Assembly: GCA_964601085.1 (NCBI GenBank)
Contig: CAZRLN010000008.1
Coordinates: 1-64,000, forward strand
Direction of reading: 5' to 3'
Origin: UBA1444 sp964601085
GTDB lineage: Bacteria; Bacillota; Negativicutes; UBA1444
DNA length: 64,000 bases
The notes beneath the pieces were generated by a model, which saw nothing but the letters and a program-made list of their open reading frames with translations, had not been told where the DNA came from and did not search any database. How positions within the stretch are numbered: position 1 is the stretch's first letter; each line of letters begins with the position of its first letter. A program made the translations under genes and the position numbers. Below, in pieces: positions 40,449 through 49,620 of the stretch.

Positions 40449-41948
40449 TTATTCGTCGGCTTGTCGCAAGGCAAGCCTCTCATGCAGCTGCAAAAAAACT
40501 TCAACCAAATCCGGATCAAATTGTCGACCGGCATTTTCCTTCAGATAACCGATAGTCTGCTCCCGCGTCCAGGCGGCGCGATACGGACGCTTGGACAGCA
40601 AGGCGTCCCACACATCAATGATCGAGAAAATTCTGGCCGCCAAAGGAATCTCCGTTCCCCTCAACCCGTCCGGATAACCGCCGCCATCCCAGCGTTCGTG
40701 ATGATGCCGGATTAATGGAATCGCCGGTTTCAAATACTCGACCCGTTCCACCCACTCCACACCGTACAGGGAGTGTCGCCGCATTACTTCCCATTCCCGC
40801 TCTCCCAACGGTCCGGGATATAGCAGAATCGAATCGGGAATTCCCATTTTACCGATATCATGCAATAACGCCCCGCGCCAAACATGCACCCATTCCGTCT
40901 CAGGCATTCCAATAATTTTTGCCAGCTTGAGCGTCATATCCGCCACTCGCCGACTATGGCCCTGTGTTTCGCCATCCCGCATGTCCAATGCCTGCACCCA
41001 GCCGATCAAAGTGCTTTCGTAGGCCTGGTCCAACGCTTCATAAGCTTCGCAAATCCGCAGTTCCGCTTTCTCCCGTTCTTTGATTTCCTGCCGGGCCGAA
41101 TCCATCAAAGTGGAATTTTCCAATTCCAATGCCGCCATCTGCGCCATTTGCCCTAAATAGTATCGATCCTGCCAATCAAACATCCGAAACGGATCGCAGT
41201 GCGCCAACTCTAAAACGCCAACTACGGTCCCCCGGGAATCAGTCAGAGGAAACCCGGCCACGGTATACACGTCGTGAACCATCGGGACAAGCAAGCGGTA
41301 CGGCCAATTCGAATAATCTTTCACGACCAGAGCTTCACCGGTCTGCCAGACTGTGCCGACCAATCCTTCTCCCACCCGGGTGCGGGCCCAGACTGATGGC
41401 GGTTGATGATCGGAAGCCAGAAACGGAACAATGTGCTTTTCGTCCTGCGCCACCATCCAGAGAGTCCCTTGGGAAGCCGATACCAGCTCCATCGAATGCC
41501 GCAATAAGGGACGCAAAACGGCGTCACGGTCGTGGCGGCGCAAGATATCCCCGCAGATTTCCCGCAATATGTTCAGAAAGCTCTTTTCCTTGTAGTCAGA
41601 CAGATTTCGTAGTGTAACCAGGACAATATCCCTATCGCACAAGTGGATCCACTCCAGCCGGCACTCGACGACGACTTGGCCGCCGTCTTTGCGCAAAGCG
41701 GTCAGGGAAATGGGCGGCAAAACTTTGGAGGGCGGCAATACTTTCTTGCAGGTATAATCCACACTCTCGCGATCCTGCATCGTTAAATCATAAAGGGTAA
41801 GCGACAGGGCTTCCCGAAGCGAATATCCGAACAGGTCCAAGAAACTGCGGTTTGCCTCCTTAATCCGCAGGTTATCCGGATCAGCACCACACATGGCGGT
41901 CGCCGATTCCGCCAGTATTCTGCGATAACTATTTCCGCTCCGTTTCAT
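40449..41948 (-). CDS. PAS-GAF-HD-GYP c-di-GMP phosphodiesterase
   Basis: A 499-residue cytoplasmic protein that should hydrolyse c-di-GMP in response to a PAS/GAF signal. Start ATG 41948 with GGAGGGG upstream; the longer open frame before it is leader sequence. PAS is at about 8-130 (ANRSFLDLFGYSLREALSL), GAF at about 145-300 (VGEGLVGTVWQTGEALVVKD) and HD-GYP at about 325-499. The HD-GYP domain is intact: LLHDIGKMGIPDSIL and HHERWDGGGYPDGLRG. The PAS and GAF parts are strikingly like those of the next upstream gene (shared CxADPD, SLREAL/SLRKAL and LYDL), so the two arose by tandem duplication. Confidence 0.93.
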   Translation of the reverse strand: MKRSGNSYRRILAESATAMCGADPDNLRIKEANRSFLDLFGYSLREALSLTLYDLTMQDRESVDYTCKKVLPPSKVLPPISLTALRKDGGQVVVECRLEWIHLCDRDIVLVTLRNLSDYKEKSFLNILREICGDILRRHDRDAVLRPLLRHSMELVSASQGTLWMVAQDEKHIVPFLASDHQPPSVWARTRVGEGLVGTVWQTGEALVVKDYSNWPYRLLVPMVHDVYTVAGFPLTDSRGTVVGVLELAHCDPFRMFDWQDRYYLGQMAQMAALELENSTLMDSARQEIKEREKAELRICEAYEALDQAYESTLIGWVQALDMRDGETQGHSRRVADMTLKLAKIIGMPETEWVHVWRGALLHDIGKMGIPDSILLYPGPLGEREWEVMRRHSLYGVEWVERVEYLKPAIPLIRHHHERWDGGGYPDGLRGTEIPLAARIFSIIDVWDALLSKRPYRAAWTREQTIGYLKENAGRQFDPDLVEVFLQLHERLALRQADE

Positions 41949-42001
41949 GGCCCCTCCATTCCCTCCCCGTCGGGGTGTGAGGTTTAAAGAATCCACTTTG
42001 C

Positions 42002-42056
42002 AAAAAAAAAAAACCAAAGACCTTCCCTTGTCGCTTCCGATAAGGAAAATCCTTGG
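42002..42056 (-). terminator. Terminator in the leader of the HD-GYP gene
   Basis: CCAAGGATTTTCC pairs imperfectly with GGAAGGTCTTTGG, followed by a 12-base U-run on the minus strand. The 310-base gap 41949-42258 holds this hairpin and leader motif copy 2; nothing else was recognised. Confidence 0.7.
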
Positions 42057-42064
42057 CGTCCGAA

Positions 42065-42087
42065 CAGTTAGCCAGGCCACTTGCAGA
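42065..42087 (-). repeat. Leader motif copy 2
   Basis: The plus strand reads CAGTTAGCCAGGCCACTTGC, one base different from copy 1 at 39556 over 20 bases. It sits directly upstream of the terminator in the HD-GYP leader. Confidence 0.5.
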
Positions 42088-42258
42088 ACCACCCTACCCG
42101 GAGAAAGAAAGGAAAACCAGGTCACCCAGTCTCTTTTCAACCTACAAGGCACGCAACCAAGATTCACTTGTCCTGTTATCTCTTCAACGCAAACGCAAGA
42201 ATTCCTGCAAATTCTGCACAAATTACTCACTGCATCAAAACATATAAAAACTATCAAC

Positions 42259-43647
42259 CTATTCGCAGCGGGATTGCAGGGCTAATGACGCCATCCGGGC
42301 CATCTGGCCAAGGTACTGGATCTCCTGCCGGTCAAACTCTCGATACATCCGGGTATCCGCCAGGCCGATGACGCCAATAACGACGCCGGCGGAATCCAGC
42401 AACGGGAAGCCGACCACCGCAAACAAGAATTTTGACGAAGAATAGCCCAGATGATCCGGCCAGGTCGTATAATCATCCACCGCCACCAGTTCGCCGCTTT
42501 CCCAGACTTTTCCCACCACGCCCTGGCCTTTTTGCAAGGAAGTCCATTCTTTTGCCGCCTCATAACCAGCCAGAATGTACGGTGAAATCGCAGCGCTGTC
42601 GGCATCGACCAACCAGATGAAACCACACGGCGCCGCCGCCAATTCCAGGCATCGATCCAGTACGGCCCGCAGCAAATCATCCCAGCGCCGTCGTCGCAAC
42701 AAATCTATGGTTGTATCCTGCAAAGCGAGCAGAAACTTGTTTTCCCGCTGCTCGGTCAAATCGCGGAACAAAATAAAAATAATCGTCTGATCGACATCAT
42801 GAATCAGCTGTAAGCGTAATTCCACTTCCACCGCATCGCCGTCAGCCCGGCACGCGGTAATCACCAAGGGCGGCAAGATTTTTCGTTCCGGCAAAGCCTC
42901 CTTGCAAATGTGATCCACGGTATCCTGCGAATACGGCGCCAAATCATAAAGCGTCAGGGTAAGCGCCTTTCGCAGGGAATACCCGAACAATTGCAAAAAA
43001 CTCCGATTGACCTCCAGCAACTGCAAGGTGTCCGGGTCGGCGCTGCACATCGCTGAAGCCGATTCGGCGAGTACCGTCCGATAACGGACTTCATTGCGCC
43101 GCATCGTCGCTTCGAGCTCCTTGCGCCGGGCGATTTCCGCATTGGCGGTGTCCAGGATCCGGGCATTTTCGATCGCGAGCGAGGCAAAATTCGCCAGTTG
43201 CTCTGTTCCGTCGATTTCCAACGCCGTGTATTTCTTGCCAAGGGCTGTATGGGCCAAAATCAATGCGCCCCACACCGCGCCGTTGACAAACAGGGGAGCT
43301 CCCATCGCCGCCCGCATCGATCCCCAATATGGTTCCGGCAGCCGGTGCTCATAGTTCAGATAGTCCTCCGTCACCACCACGCGTCCTGTCGCCCAGGCCT
43401 GTCCGCTGACGCCCTCCCCGCGGCGGATGAAGTAATCCTCCGGCAACGTATGGAGTGTTCCCCGATAATAGGCGACACGCATGACATCGCCCTTTTCATC
43501 GCGCAGGGCCATATACGCGACATCAGCGCCCACGAACTCCTGGGCCCGGCGCAAGATGTCCGGCAACAGTTCCGGCAGGCTCCGATGCCGGATCAGTTCC
43601 AGCGATGTATCCCTCAGCAAGGTATATAACGGATCCGGTACTGTCAC
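42259..43647 (-). CDS. GAF-PAS-GAF sensor protein without output domain
   Basis: About 462 residues. GTG 43647 follows GGAGG and is the likely start. GAF-1 is at about 15-170 (GEGVSGQAWATGRVVVTEDY, APLFVNGAVWGALILAH), PAS at about 185-310 (VNRSFLQLFGYSLRKALTL) and GAF-2 at about 320-462 (GQGVVGKVWESGELVAVDDY). No kinase, GGDEF, EAL or HD-GYP follows. The PAS-GAF part is a paralogue of the neighbouring HD-GYP protein. It ends just where that protein continues into its HD-GYP domain, so it may have lost its output or act as a sensory partner. Confidence 0.85.
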   Translation of the reverse strand: MTVPDPLYTLLRDTSLELIRHRSLPELLPDILRRAQEFVGADVAYMALRDEKGDVMRVAYYRGTLHTLPEDYFIRRGEGVSGQAWATGRVVVTEDYLNYEHRLPEPYWGSMRAAMGAPLFVNGAVWGALILAHTALGKKYTALEIDGTEQLANFASLAIENARILDTANAEIARRKELEATMRRNEVRYRTVLAESASAMCSADPDTLQLLEVNRSFLQLFGYSLRKALTLTLYDLAPYSQDTVDHICKEALPERKILPPLVITACRADGDAVEVELRLQLIHDVDQTIIFILFRDLTEQRENKFLLALQDTTIDLLRRRRWDDLLRAVLDRCLELAAAPCGFIWLVDADSAAISPYILAGYEAAKEWTSLQKGQGVVGKVWESGELVAVDDYTTWPDHLGYSSSKFLFAVVGFPLLDSAGVVIGVIGLADTRMYREFDRQEIQYLGQMARMASLALQSRCE

Positions 43648-43684
43648 AGCGATTCCTCCTGCACGGCAAAAACTATCCTTCCCC

Positions 43685-44653
43685 TTACCGCAGCTGCACA
43701 TCGATCCGACGAACCCGGGCGCCGTCCGGCAGCAGTTCCGCACTGTCTGAACGCACTTTCCGGTCGCCGTAATACTCCCGTGGCAACTCCCGCGTCGCCC
43801 GGAGCACCAGATGAACCCCCGACATCGACGACATCACGCCGCCATCCCATTTTCCCGTGACGATGCCGCCGTAATCCCAGCTAAATCCGTAGAACGAAAA
43901 CGGTCGGCCATTGATCTCGTTCAATGTCGCCAGATCCGTGCCGATGCGGATTCCATGGACGGTTTTCCATTTTGCTCCCTCTTTCCGCACGGAAACCGAA
44001 GAAGGAGTGATTCCGTATTTATTGTCGCGCCAGAATACGATCAGTTCATTGGCTGTCCCCGGAAAAACAACAGTGGTGTCGAATTTTTCCGCGCCCTCCG
44101 CGCCGTATACCGTCCGCCGTTCCAAATTGTCCGCGCCAAAAAACTTTTCCAGATCGGCAATCGTGCTATAGGGCTGGATGGGACCGACCCGCATATAGGG
44201 CAGGCAGGCCCAGTCATTGACCCCTTCCGCCGGCGACCGGTAAATGAACTGCCTCCAGTCGGCCAACGGAATATGGGTGTTGCCGGTCTGGTAGTTCCCC
44301 CAGAGAATCTCGTTTCGGTCTTTATGCACCAGGAAGGTCGCCCAACGCGACCGATGCCCCGACTCGCCGTCCTGAACCACAAATCCCACATAGATCTGGT
44401 AAAAATCCCGCTCAACCCGGTTTTTCGCCTGTGGATCCGGTTTTGCCTCCACCGACATCACTAAGCGATGTTGCGGATTTCGGCGAGCCATCGCCAATAT
44501 TTCCGGCGTCTGGGCGGTCAGGGTATCGAGAATCCGGTCGACTTCTGCATCCGCCGGCTGCGACGCCGCGGTTGCGTATGTGTTTAGGCCGGGGACAACG
44601 ATAATCAGCGCCAGCACTAGGAACGTCACCGTCAAGTTTCGCAAATTACTCAT
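43685..44653 (-). CDS. Exported protein of unknown function
   Basis: A 322-residue protein with signal peptide LTVTFLVLALIIVVPGLNTYATA. The mature part is beta-rich with many Trp and Tyr (FYQIYVGFVVQDGESGHRSR, WATFLVHKDRNEILWGNY) and no motif I recognise. The segment YGITPSSVSVRKEGAKWKT and the late PFSFYGFSWDYGG recall small envelope proteins. ATG 44653 overlaps the diguanylate cyclase gene by 8 bases, so the two are co-translated. The sensor gene follows 37 bases later. A periplasmic role linked to this signalling group is possible. Confidence 0.75.
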   Translation of the reverse strand: MSNLRNLTVTFLVLALIIVVPGLNTYATAASQPADAEVDRILDTLTAQTPEILAMARRNPQHRLVMSVEAKPDPQAKNRVERDFYQIYVGFVVQDGESGHRSRWATFLVHKDRNEILWGNYQTGNTHIPLADWRQFIYRSPAEGVNDWACLPYMRVGPIQPYSTIADLEKFFGADNLERRTVYGAEGAEKFDTTVVFPGTANELIVFWRDNKYGITPSSVSVRKEGAKWKTVHGIRIGTDLATLNEINGRPFSFYGFSWDYGGIVTGKWDGGVMSSMSGVHLVLRATRELPREYYGDRKVRSDSAELLPDGARVRRIDVQLR

Positions 44654-45812
44654 TTCTTCCCTTCCCCTCCGACACGACCGGGGCAGCGATCGCCACCCGA
44701 TTCCGGCCATCTTGTTTCGCCAGGTACAGCGCCTTGTCCGCTCGGCCAAACAGAACGTCAAATGACGCATCCGCGTCTTCCGCCGTAGCAATGCCAATAC
44801 TGACCGTGAAGCGGTCGGCGTCATCGCCGCCGAAAATCGGCAGCTGCGCGACTCCTTCGCGAATTCTCTCCCCGATCGTCTTCGCCTGGTCAATCGTGGC
44901 GTCACGCAGCAGGATGGCAAACTCTTCGCCGCCCACCCGGCCCAGCAAATCCTCCTGTCGGATTTGCGTCGAAACGTATTGGGTAAAGCGGATCAACACC
45001 GCGTCGCCGACACCGTGGCCGTATTGGTCGTTAATGCGCTTGAAATGGTCCAAATCCAGCATCAACAGCGTCAATGGCTGTTTTGAACGATGGAAATGGG
45101 CGAATTCGGCTTCCGCCTGCCGGTAAAAATGCCGCCGGTTGGCAATTCCCGTGAGATCATCCTGCATCGCCAACCGAGCGATATTTGACTGCGCCGCCTG
45201 TTCCGCCAAATGGCTCTGAAATTCCTTGCGCCGAGCTCCGTACAACCGAGCGGAAACGAACAATCCCAAGACGTTGACCAGAGCGTAAGAAACCAGCGTA
45301 ACCAGGATAATGCCCGGATTCAGGACCGTCTTGACAAACAGGTACAACAATATGCTGCCAACAGTCAGCAGCAGCGCCGGCAGCAACCGATACAGGAAGC
45401 GGTTGGGGAAAAACAGATAGAGACACAAAACACCGACCACATCGACCACTGTATGTTGCAGATAGGTCGGCGGTCGAGTGAGATTAATCGCCAGGAACAG
45501 ACCGGCGCCGATAATCATGGCGACAAACAGCGTGCGTTGGTAGATGGCGACTTGCCGGACCCGACGCAAAAAGCGAGTGAACAATAAGAAATAAACAACC
45601 GCGCATAATCGGAGTCCCACTACCCAAAAAAACGTCCGTCCGCAGCCGAGCAGCAAATAATCCATGCCGATCAGCAACAAATTGGCGCCTTGCCAGATCC
45701 ATAGACTGATCCGGGTTATCGATATATTCTCTTCCAGATAGGCCGCATTATACTTCTCTTCCAGTTCCGGGTTCGTAAAGGTCGGATCAATCCATTTTCG
45801 CCAACGCCGCAA
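44646..45812 (-). CDS. Membrane-bound diguanylate cyclase
   Basis: A 388-residue protein that should make c-di-GMP. The N-terminal half has about six hydrophobic segments (FFWVVGLRLCAVVYFLLFTRF, LLPALLLTVGSILLYLFV). The GGDEF domain (about 210-375) has DDLTGIANRRHFY, LLMLDLDHFKRINDQYGH and an active-site GGEEF with the upstream RVGG. An RxxD inhibitory site is not obvious. TTG 45812 is the probable start. It follows the deaminase gene by 37 bases and overlaps the exported-protein gene. Confidence 0.9.
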   Translation of the reverse strand: MRRWRKWIDPTFTNPELEEKYNAAYLEENISITRISLWIWQGANLLLIGMDYLLLGCGRTFFWVVGLRLCAVVYFLLFTRFLRRVRQVAIYQRTLFVAMIIGAGLFLAINLTRPPTYLQHTVVDVVGVLCLYLFFPNRFLYRLLPALLLTVGSILLYLFVKTVLNPGIILVTLVSYALVNVLGLFVSARLYGARRKEFQSHLAEQAAQSNIARLAMQDDLTGIANRRHFYRQAEAEFAHFHRSKQPLTLLMLDLDHFKRINDQYGHGVGDAVLIRFTQYVSTQIRQEDLLGRVGGEEFAILLRDATIDQAKTIGERIREGVAQLPIFGGDDADRFTVSIGIATAEDADASFDVLFGRADKALYLAKQDGRNRVAIAAPVVSEGKGRNE

Positions 45813-45849
45813 ACTGCCGCCCCCAAGCTCTCCGTTCGGTACTCCGTGT

Positions 45850-46317
45850 TCAGTACATCGTTTTGTCCGCTTTGTTGCGCCACTCTTCGAAGTTACGCAA
45901 ACACTCCTCGCGATCTTGGGGAATCAGGCACAATTCCGCCTGGTGTTGCTCCGGGTGTCGGATATATTCATAGATGGCCTGGTCGTCGAAGCCGATATCC
46001 GCCGCATCTTCCTTGCTGCAGCCAAAAAAAACGGTGGGAATGCGCGCCCAGTAGATGGCCGACAAGCACATCGGGCACGGCTCGCAGGAAGTGTACAGCA
46101 CACAGTCGGACAGGTCGAAGCGCCCGAGCGCCGCCGCCGCCCGCCGGATCGTTACCATTTCGGCGTGCGCCGTCGGGTCGTTGCTTTTCAGGACTTCGTT
46201 ATGACCCCGGGCGACGACCTCTCCCTCGCGAACGATTACCGCGCCAAACGGCCCGCCTTCGTTGTTGCGGGCGCCGGCAACCGCCTCCTCGCTGGCGATT
46301 TTCATAAATGGATGCAA
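45850..46317 (-). CDS. Nucleoside/guanine deaminase (CMP/dCMP deaminase fold)
   Basis: A 155-residue zinc deaminase. Zinc and catalytic motifs are complete: AHAEMVTI (HxE) and SCEPCPMCLSAIYWA (PCxxC). The N-terminal GGPFGAVIV and the C-terminal FGCSKEDAADIGFDD fit guanine deaminases of the GuaD type. TTG 46317 follows GGGAGG at 7 bases; an ATG lies four codons in. It probably acts in purine salvage. It is followed closely by the diguanylate cyclase gene, perhaps only by operon chance. Confidence 0.9.
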   Translation of the reverse strand: MHPFMKIASEEAVAGARNNEGGPFGAVIVREGEVVARGHNEVLKSNDPTAHAEMVTIRRAAAALGRFDLSDCVLYTSCEPCPMCLSAIYWARIPTVFFGCSKEDAADIGFDDQAIYEYIRHPEQHQAELCLIPQDREECLRNFEEWRNKADKTMY

Positions 46318-46356
46318 GATATTCCCTCCCGTATTACGGTTCTATCCGCCAAATCA

Positions 46357-46390
46357 CAAAAGAGATGCAGGTTTCCCCACATCTCTTTTG
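46357..46390 (-). terminator. Terminator of the binding-lipoprotein gene
   Basis: CAAAAGAGATG pairs with CATCTCTTTTG, with U-rich sequence after it on the minus strand. Confidence 0.7.
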
Positions 46391-46415
46391 TTCGTCACAA
46401 GTTTTTAAAATCCTG

Positions 46416-47585
46416 TCAGGGCTTTACAGTCGCCTTGAAAATCTGTTTGCCGTCCTTCATTTCGATGATGACCGCACTCTTGACCGCATCATGCGTAGCA
46501 TTGAGAGTCGTGGCGCCAGTGATCGCCGGATAGGCTTTGGTCGAGGCCAACGCCGCTTGGATTTTCGCCTTGTCCAGGCTGTTGGCGCGCTGGATGGCGT
46601 CGATCAGCAGTTTGGCCGCATCGTAGCCAAGCACCGCCAGAGCGTCCGGATTCTGGCCGTATTCTTTTTTGTAGGCCTCCACGAAAGCTTTGGACGCCGG
46701 GCTGTTGTCATCGACGGAATAGTGGTTGGTGAAGAACGTGTTGTTGAGCGCCGGAGCTCCGCCCAGTTCCACCAGTTTCGGCGAATCCCAACCGTCGCCG
46801 CCGATGATCGGCGCGGTAATGCCCATCTCACGGGCCTGTTTCACGATTTTGCCGACTTCCTCGTAATACCCCGGAACATAGATCACTTCGGCGTTCAAGG
46901 ATTTCAGCTTCGTCAGGACCGCCTTGAAATCCTGGTCTTTCTGAAGATAGGCTTCTTCGGACAGGATACTGCCGCCACCCTTGGTGAAGGCTTCCTTGAA
47001 GAACGCCGCCAGGCCTTTGCTGTAGTCGCTGCTGTTATCCACCATGATGGCGGCTTTTTTCAGTTTCAGCGTATTGAGAACGAAATTCGCACCCACCGTG
47101 CCCTGGAACGGATCGATGAAGCAGACGCGGAAAGTGTAGTCCTTGACTTTTTTGCTCTTTTCGTCCACGGTGACTTTCGGGTTCGTAGCGCCAACCGCCA
47201 AAAACGGCGTCTTGGTCGCTTCCGCCACACTGGAAGCGGCAATGGCGTTCGAACTGGCGAACACGCCGGTCACCGCCACGACGTTGTCCTGCGTCGCCAA
47301 TTTGGTCATCGCGTTGGCCGATTCGGAAGGCTCGCTCTTATTGTCGGCGATTACCGCCACAATTTGTTTTCCCAGCACGCCGCCTTTGGCATTGATTTCT
47401 TTGAAGGCCATTTTGGCGCCATTCGCTGACGAAGTGCCAAAAGTCGCGTTGCCGCCGGTCATTTCATTCAGCAGGCCGATCTTGACGCTGTTGGAATCGG
47501 CGCCCTTGCCGCATCCCGCGAGCAGACTCCCCGCCATCAGCGCCAGTACCAGAAACCCGACCAGAACCAGATTCTTTTTGTTCAT
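46416..47585 (-). CDS. Branched-chain amino-acid type ABC substrate-binding lipoprotein
   Basis: A 389-residue lipoprotein of the LivJ/LivK family (type I periplasmic-binding fold). The signal peptide ends in a LLAGC lipobox. The mature part has VKIGLLNEMTGGNATFGTSS, a typical start, then IIGGDGWDSPKLVELGG and YAAKLLIDAIQRANSLDKAK-like helices near the end. ATG 47585 follows GGGGAGG at 7 bases. Permease and ATPase genes are not adjacent. A glycine riboswitch upstream suggests the ligand is glycine or a related amino acid rather than leucine. Confidence 0.92.
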   Translation of the reverse strand: MNKKNLVLVGFLVLALMAGSLLAGCGKGADSNSVKIGLLNEMTGGNATFGTSSANGAKMAFKEINAKGGVLGKQIVAVIADNKSEPSESANAMTKLATQDNVVAVTGVFASSNAIAASSVAEATKTPFLAVGATNPKVTVDEKSKKVKDYTFRVCFIDPFQGTVGANFVLNTLKLKKAAIMVDNSSDYSKGLAAFFKEAFTKGGGSILSEEAYLQKDQDFKAVLTKLKSLNAEVIYVPGYYEEVGKIVKQAREMGITAPIIGGDGWDSPKLVELGGAPALNNTFFTNHYSVDDNSPASKAFVEAYKKEYGQNPDALAVLGYDAAKLLIDAIQRANSLDKAKIQAALASTKAYPAITGATTLNATHDAVKSAVIIEMKDGKQIFKATVKP

Positions 47586-47673
47586 GTGACAACCTCCCCT
47601 TTTTCCTATGGCTGGACCCATGCCATGCGGAACCTTGAACATCCTGCCAACAGCGGAAGGTTCTCAACTCAAA

Positions 47674-47706
47674 TGAAAAGAGTCAAATCTTTCGATCTGA
47701 CTCTGG
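47674..47706 (-). terminator. Expression-platform terminator of the glycine riboswitch
   Basis: AGAGTCAGATC-gaaa-GATTTGACTCT stem followed by UUUUCAUUU on the minus strand, between aptamer and gene. Confidence 0.65.
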
Positions 47707-47757
47707 ACATGCGCAAAAAAGGCAACGGCGCAACCCCTTCGCGAGGGTCGCTCCATC

Positions 47758-47850
47758 ATCTCTGTCCTTTTGCCTGAGAGTTTCACCGGCCGATCCGACC
47801 GATTTGCACCTTCGGCGCCCTGCTGACAGGGGCTCTCCAGAGTTCCATTC
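47758..47850 (-). promoter_or_regulatory. Glycine riboswitch, single aptamer
   Basis: The minus strand shows the conserved series GGAACTCTGGAGAG, GGGCGCCGAAGGTGCAAATC, then TGAAACTCTCAGGCAAAAGG and ACAGAG. I see only one aptamer, not the common tandem pair. The 436-base gap 47586-48021 holds this aptamer, a terminator and a promoter. Confidence 0.92.
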
Positions 47851-47944
47851 ATTTACGGTTCCCGACGGTGCACCGCACGCGTTCCGCAAACTTCACATGG
47901 ACTGATTGTATTCAGTTATGGACTGATTTTGTCCGCCATTTGCA

Positions 47945-47974
47945 ATTATAGTGAAAACCCGAACAATTTGTCAA
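47945..47974 (-). promoter_or_regulatory. Promoter of the glycine riboswitch transcript
   Basis: TTGACA (47969-47974), 18-base spacer, TATAAT (47945-47950) on the minus strand. Confidence 0.75.
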
Positions 47975-48021
47975 GTATCTACAAAAATTTTCGTGCGCAT
48001 TCACAGGACAGGGACAGTCTT

Positions 48022-49620
48022 CTATCGCGGCGGCGCCAACAAAAACTGCGCCTGCGGATTCTGCTCGATCGTCCAGTTCATTTGCCAGTTGCCCAAAAAG
48101 AGCACCACGGGGCGGTCGAACCGGTCCCTGACCACCAAATTTTCATCCATATACTTGAGCGGCCGGGCATCCGCCGGATCCTCGACCAGCCAGCGGGCCG
48201 CCGTGTGCGGCAAATACTGGATGTCGATCTCCACGCCATATTCGTACTGCAGGCGGTAGGCCAGAATTTCGAACTGCAGCTGGCCGACTACGCCGATGAC
48301 ATAGCCCTGATCGGCGGCAATCGGTTGCTGAAAAATCTGGATGGCGCCTTCCTGCCCCAGTTGGGTGATTCCCTTGATGAAATGCTTTCGTTTCAGCGTC
48401 GCTTTCGCCTGCACCTTCGCAAACCGTTCGGGCGGAAACACCGGAAAATCCTCAAACGTGACATCGACGCCCGGTTCGCAGATCGAGTCGCCAATGGCGA
48501 AAATGCCGGGATCGAACAAGCCCACGACATCTCCCGGATAGGCTTCTTCCACGATGGTCCGCTCCTGCGCCACGAATTGCTGCGGCTGCGTCAACGCCAG
48601 CGTTCGACCGGACTGCTTGTGGCGGACAGTCATTCCTCGCGTGAATTTGCCGGAACAAATCCGCACGAACGCCAGACGGTCGCGGTGCGCCGGATTCATG
48701 TTGGCCTGGATTTTGAACACGAACGCGCTGAATCCCGCCGCGTCCGGCTGAATCACGCCCTCTTTCGCCAGTCGCGGCGACGGCGAAGGCGCCAGCGTCA
48801 GAAACTCTTCGAGGAACGCCCGCACGCCGAAGTTGGTCAGGGCGCTGCCAAAATACATCGGACTCAGTTCCCCCTGCAGCACGGCTTCGGTATTAAACGA
48901 ATCCCCGGCCATATCCAGCAATTCAATGTCATGGCAAAGCTGTGCGTGGATATCCGCCGGCAATTGGCGGGAAAAACTTTCGTCGTTCAGATCGCCGACT
49001 TTGGATTTGATGATATTGCTGCCATGCGAACCGTCGGCTTCAAACAGTTCGACCTGCTTTAACCGCCGGTTGTAAACTCCGCAATAATCCCCATTGATAC
49101 CGACCGGCCAGTTCATGGGGCAGGAACGAATGCCGAGCACTTTTTCCAGCTCATCCATCAATTCGAACGGATCCTTGCCGAACCGGTCAATTTTATTGAC
49201 AAACGTGAACACCGGGATGCGGCGTTGCCGGCAAACCTGAAACAGTTTCCGGGTTTGTTCTTCCACGCCCTTGGCCGCGTCGATCAACATCACGGCACTA
49301 TCTGCCGCCATCAGGGTGCGGTAGGTATCCTCACTGAAGTCCTGGTGGCCGGGAGTGTCCAAGATATTGATGCAACAACCGTCATATTCAAACTGCATGA
49401 CGCTGGATGTCACCGAAATGCCGCGTTGCTTTTCGATTTCCATCCAGTCGGAAACGGCATATTTTTGCGCTTTCCGCCCCTTGACGGTGCCGGCCAGATG
49501 GATCGCTCCGCCGTACAGCAGCAGTTTCTCCGTCAGCGTGGTCTTCCCGGCATCCGGGTGGGAAATAATGGCGAACGTCCGCCGTTTTTTTATCTGTTCC
49601 TGAAGTTCTGAATCTTGCAT
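48022..49620 (-). CDS. prfC: Peptide chain release factor 3
   Basis: A 532-residue GTPase that recycles release factors 1 and 2 from the ribosome. G1 is ISHPDAGKTTL, the switch region MEIEKQRGISVTSS, G3 DTPGHQDFSEDTY and G4 NKIDR. Later segments PMNWPVGINGDYCGVYNRR and QYEYGVEIDIQYLP are specific for RF3 rather than EF-G. Length fits the family. ATG 49620 has GGAGG upstream. It stands alone. Confidence 0.96.
   Translation of the reverse strand: MQDSELQEQIKKRRTFAIISHPDAGKTTLTEKLLLYGGAIHLAGTVKGRKAQKYAVSDWMEIEKQRGISVTSSVMQFEYDGCCINILDTPGHQDFSEDTYRTLMAADSAVMLIDAAKGVEEQTRKLFQVCRQRRIPVFTFVNKIDRFGKDPFELMDELEKVLGIRSCPMNWPVGINGDYCGVYNRRLKQVELFEADGSHGSNIIKSKVGDLNDESFSRQLPADIHAQLCHDIELLDMAGDSFNTEAVLQGELSPMYFGSALTNFGVRAFLEEFLTLAPSPSPRLAKEGVIQPDAAGFSAFVFKIQANMNPAHRDRLAFVRICSGKFTRGMTVRHKQSGRTLALTQPQQFVAQERTIVEEAYPGDVVGLFDPGIFAIGDSICEPGVDVTFEDFPVFPPERFAKVQAKATLKRKHFIKGITQLGQEGAIQIFQQPIAADQGYVIGVVGQLQFEILAYRLQYEYGVEIDIQYLPHTAARWLVEDPADARPLKYMDENLVVRDRFDRPVVLFLGNWQMNWTIEQNPQAQFLLAPPR

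Noticed and set aside
39504..42087. The shared leader motif as part of a c-di-GMP-I aptamer
   Set aside because: GCCRGG-like bases resemble the GEMM 3' side, but the required GACGCAAAGCC block and the rest of the aptamer are missing on both strands.
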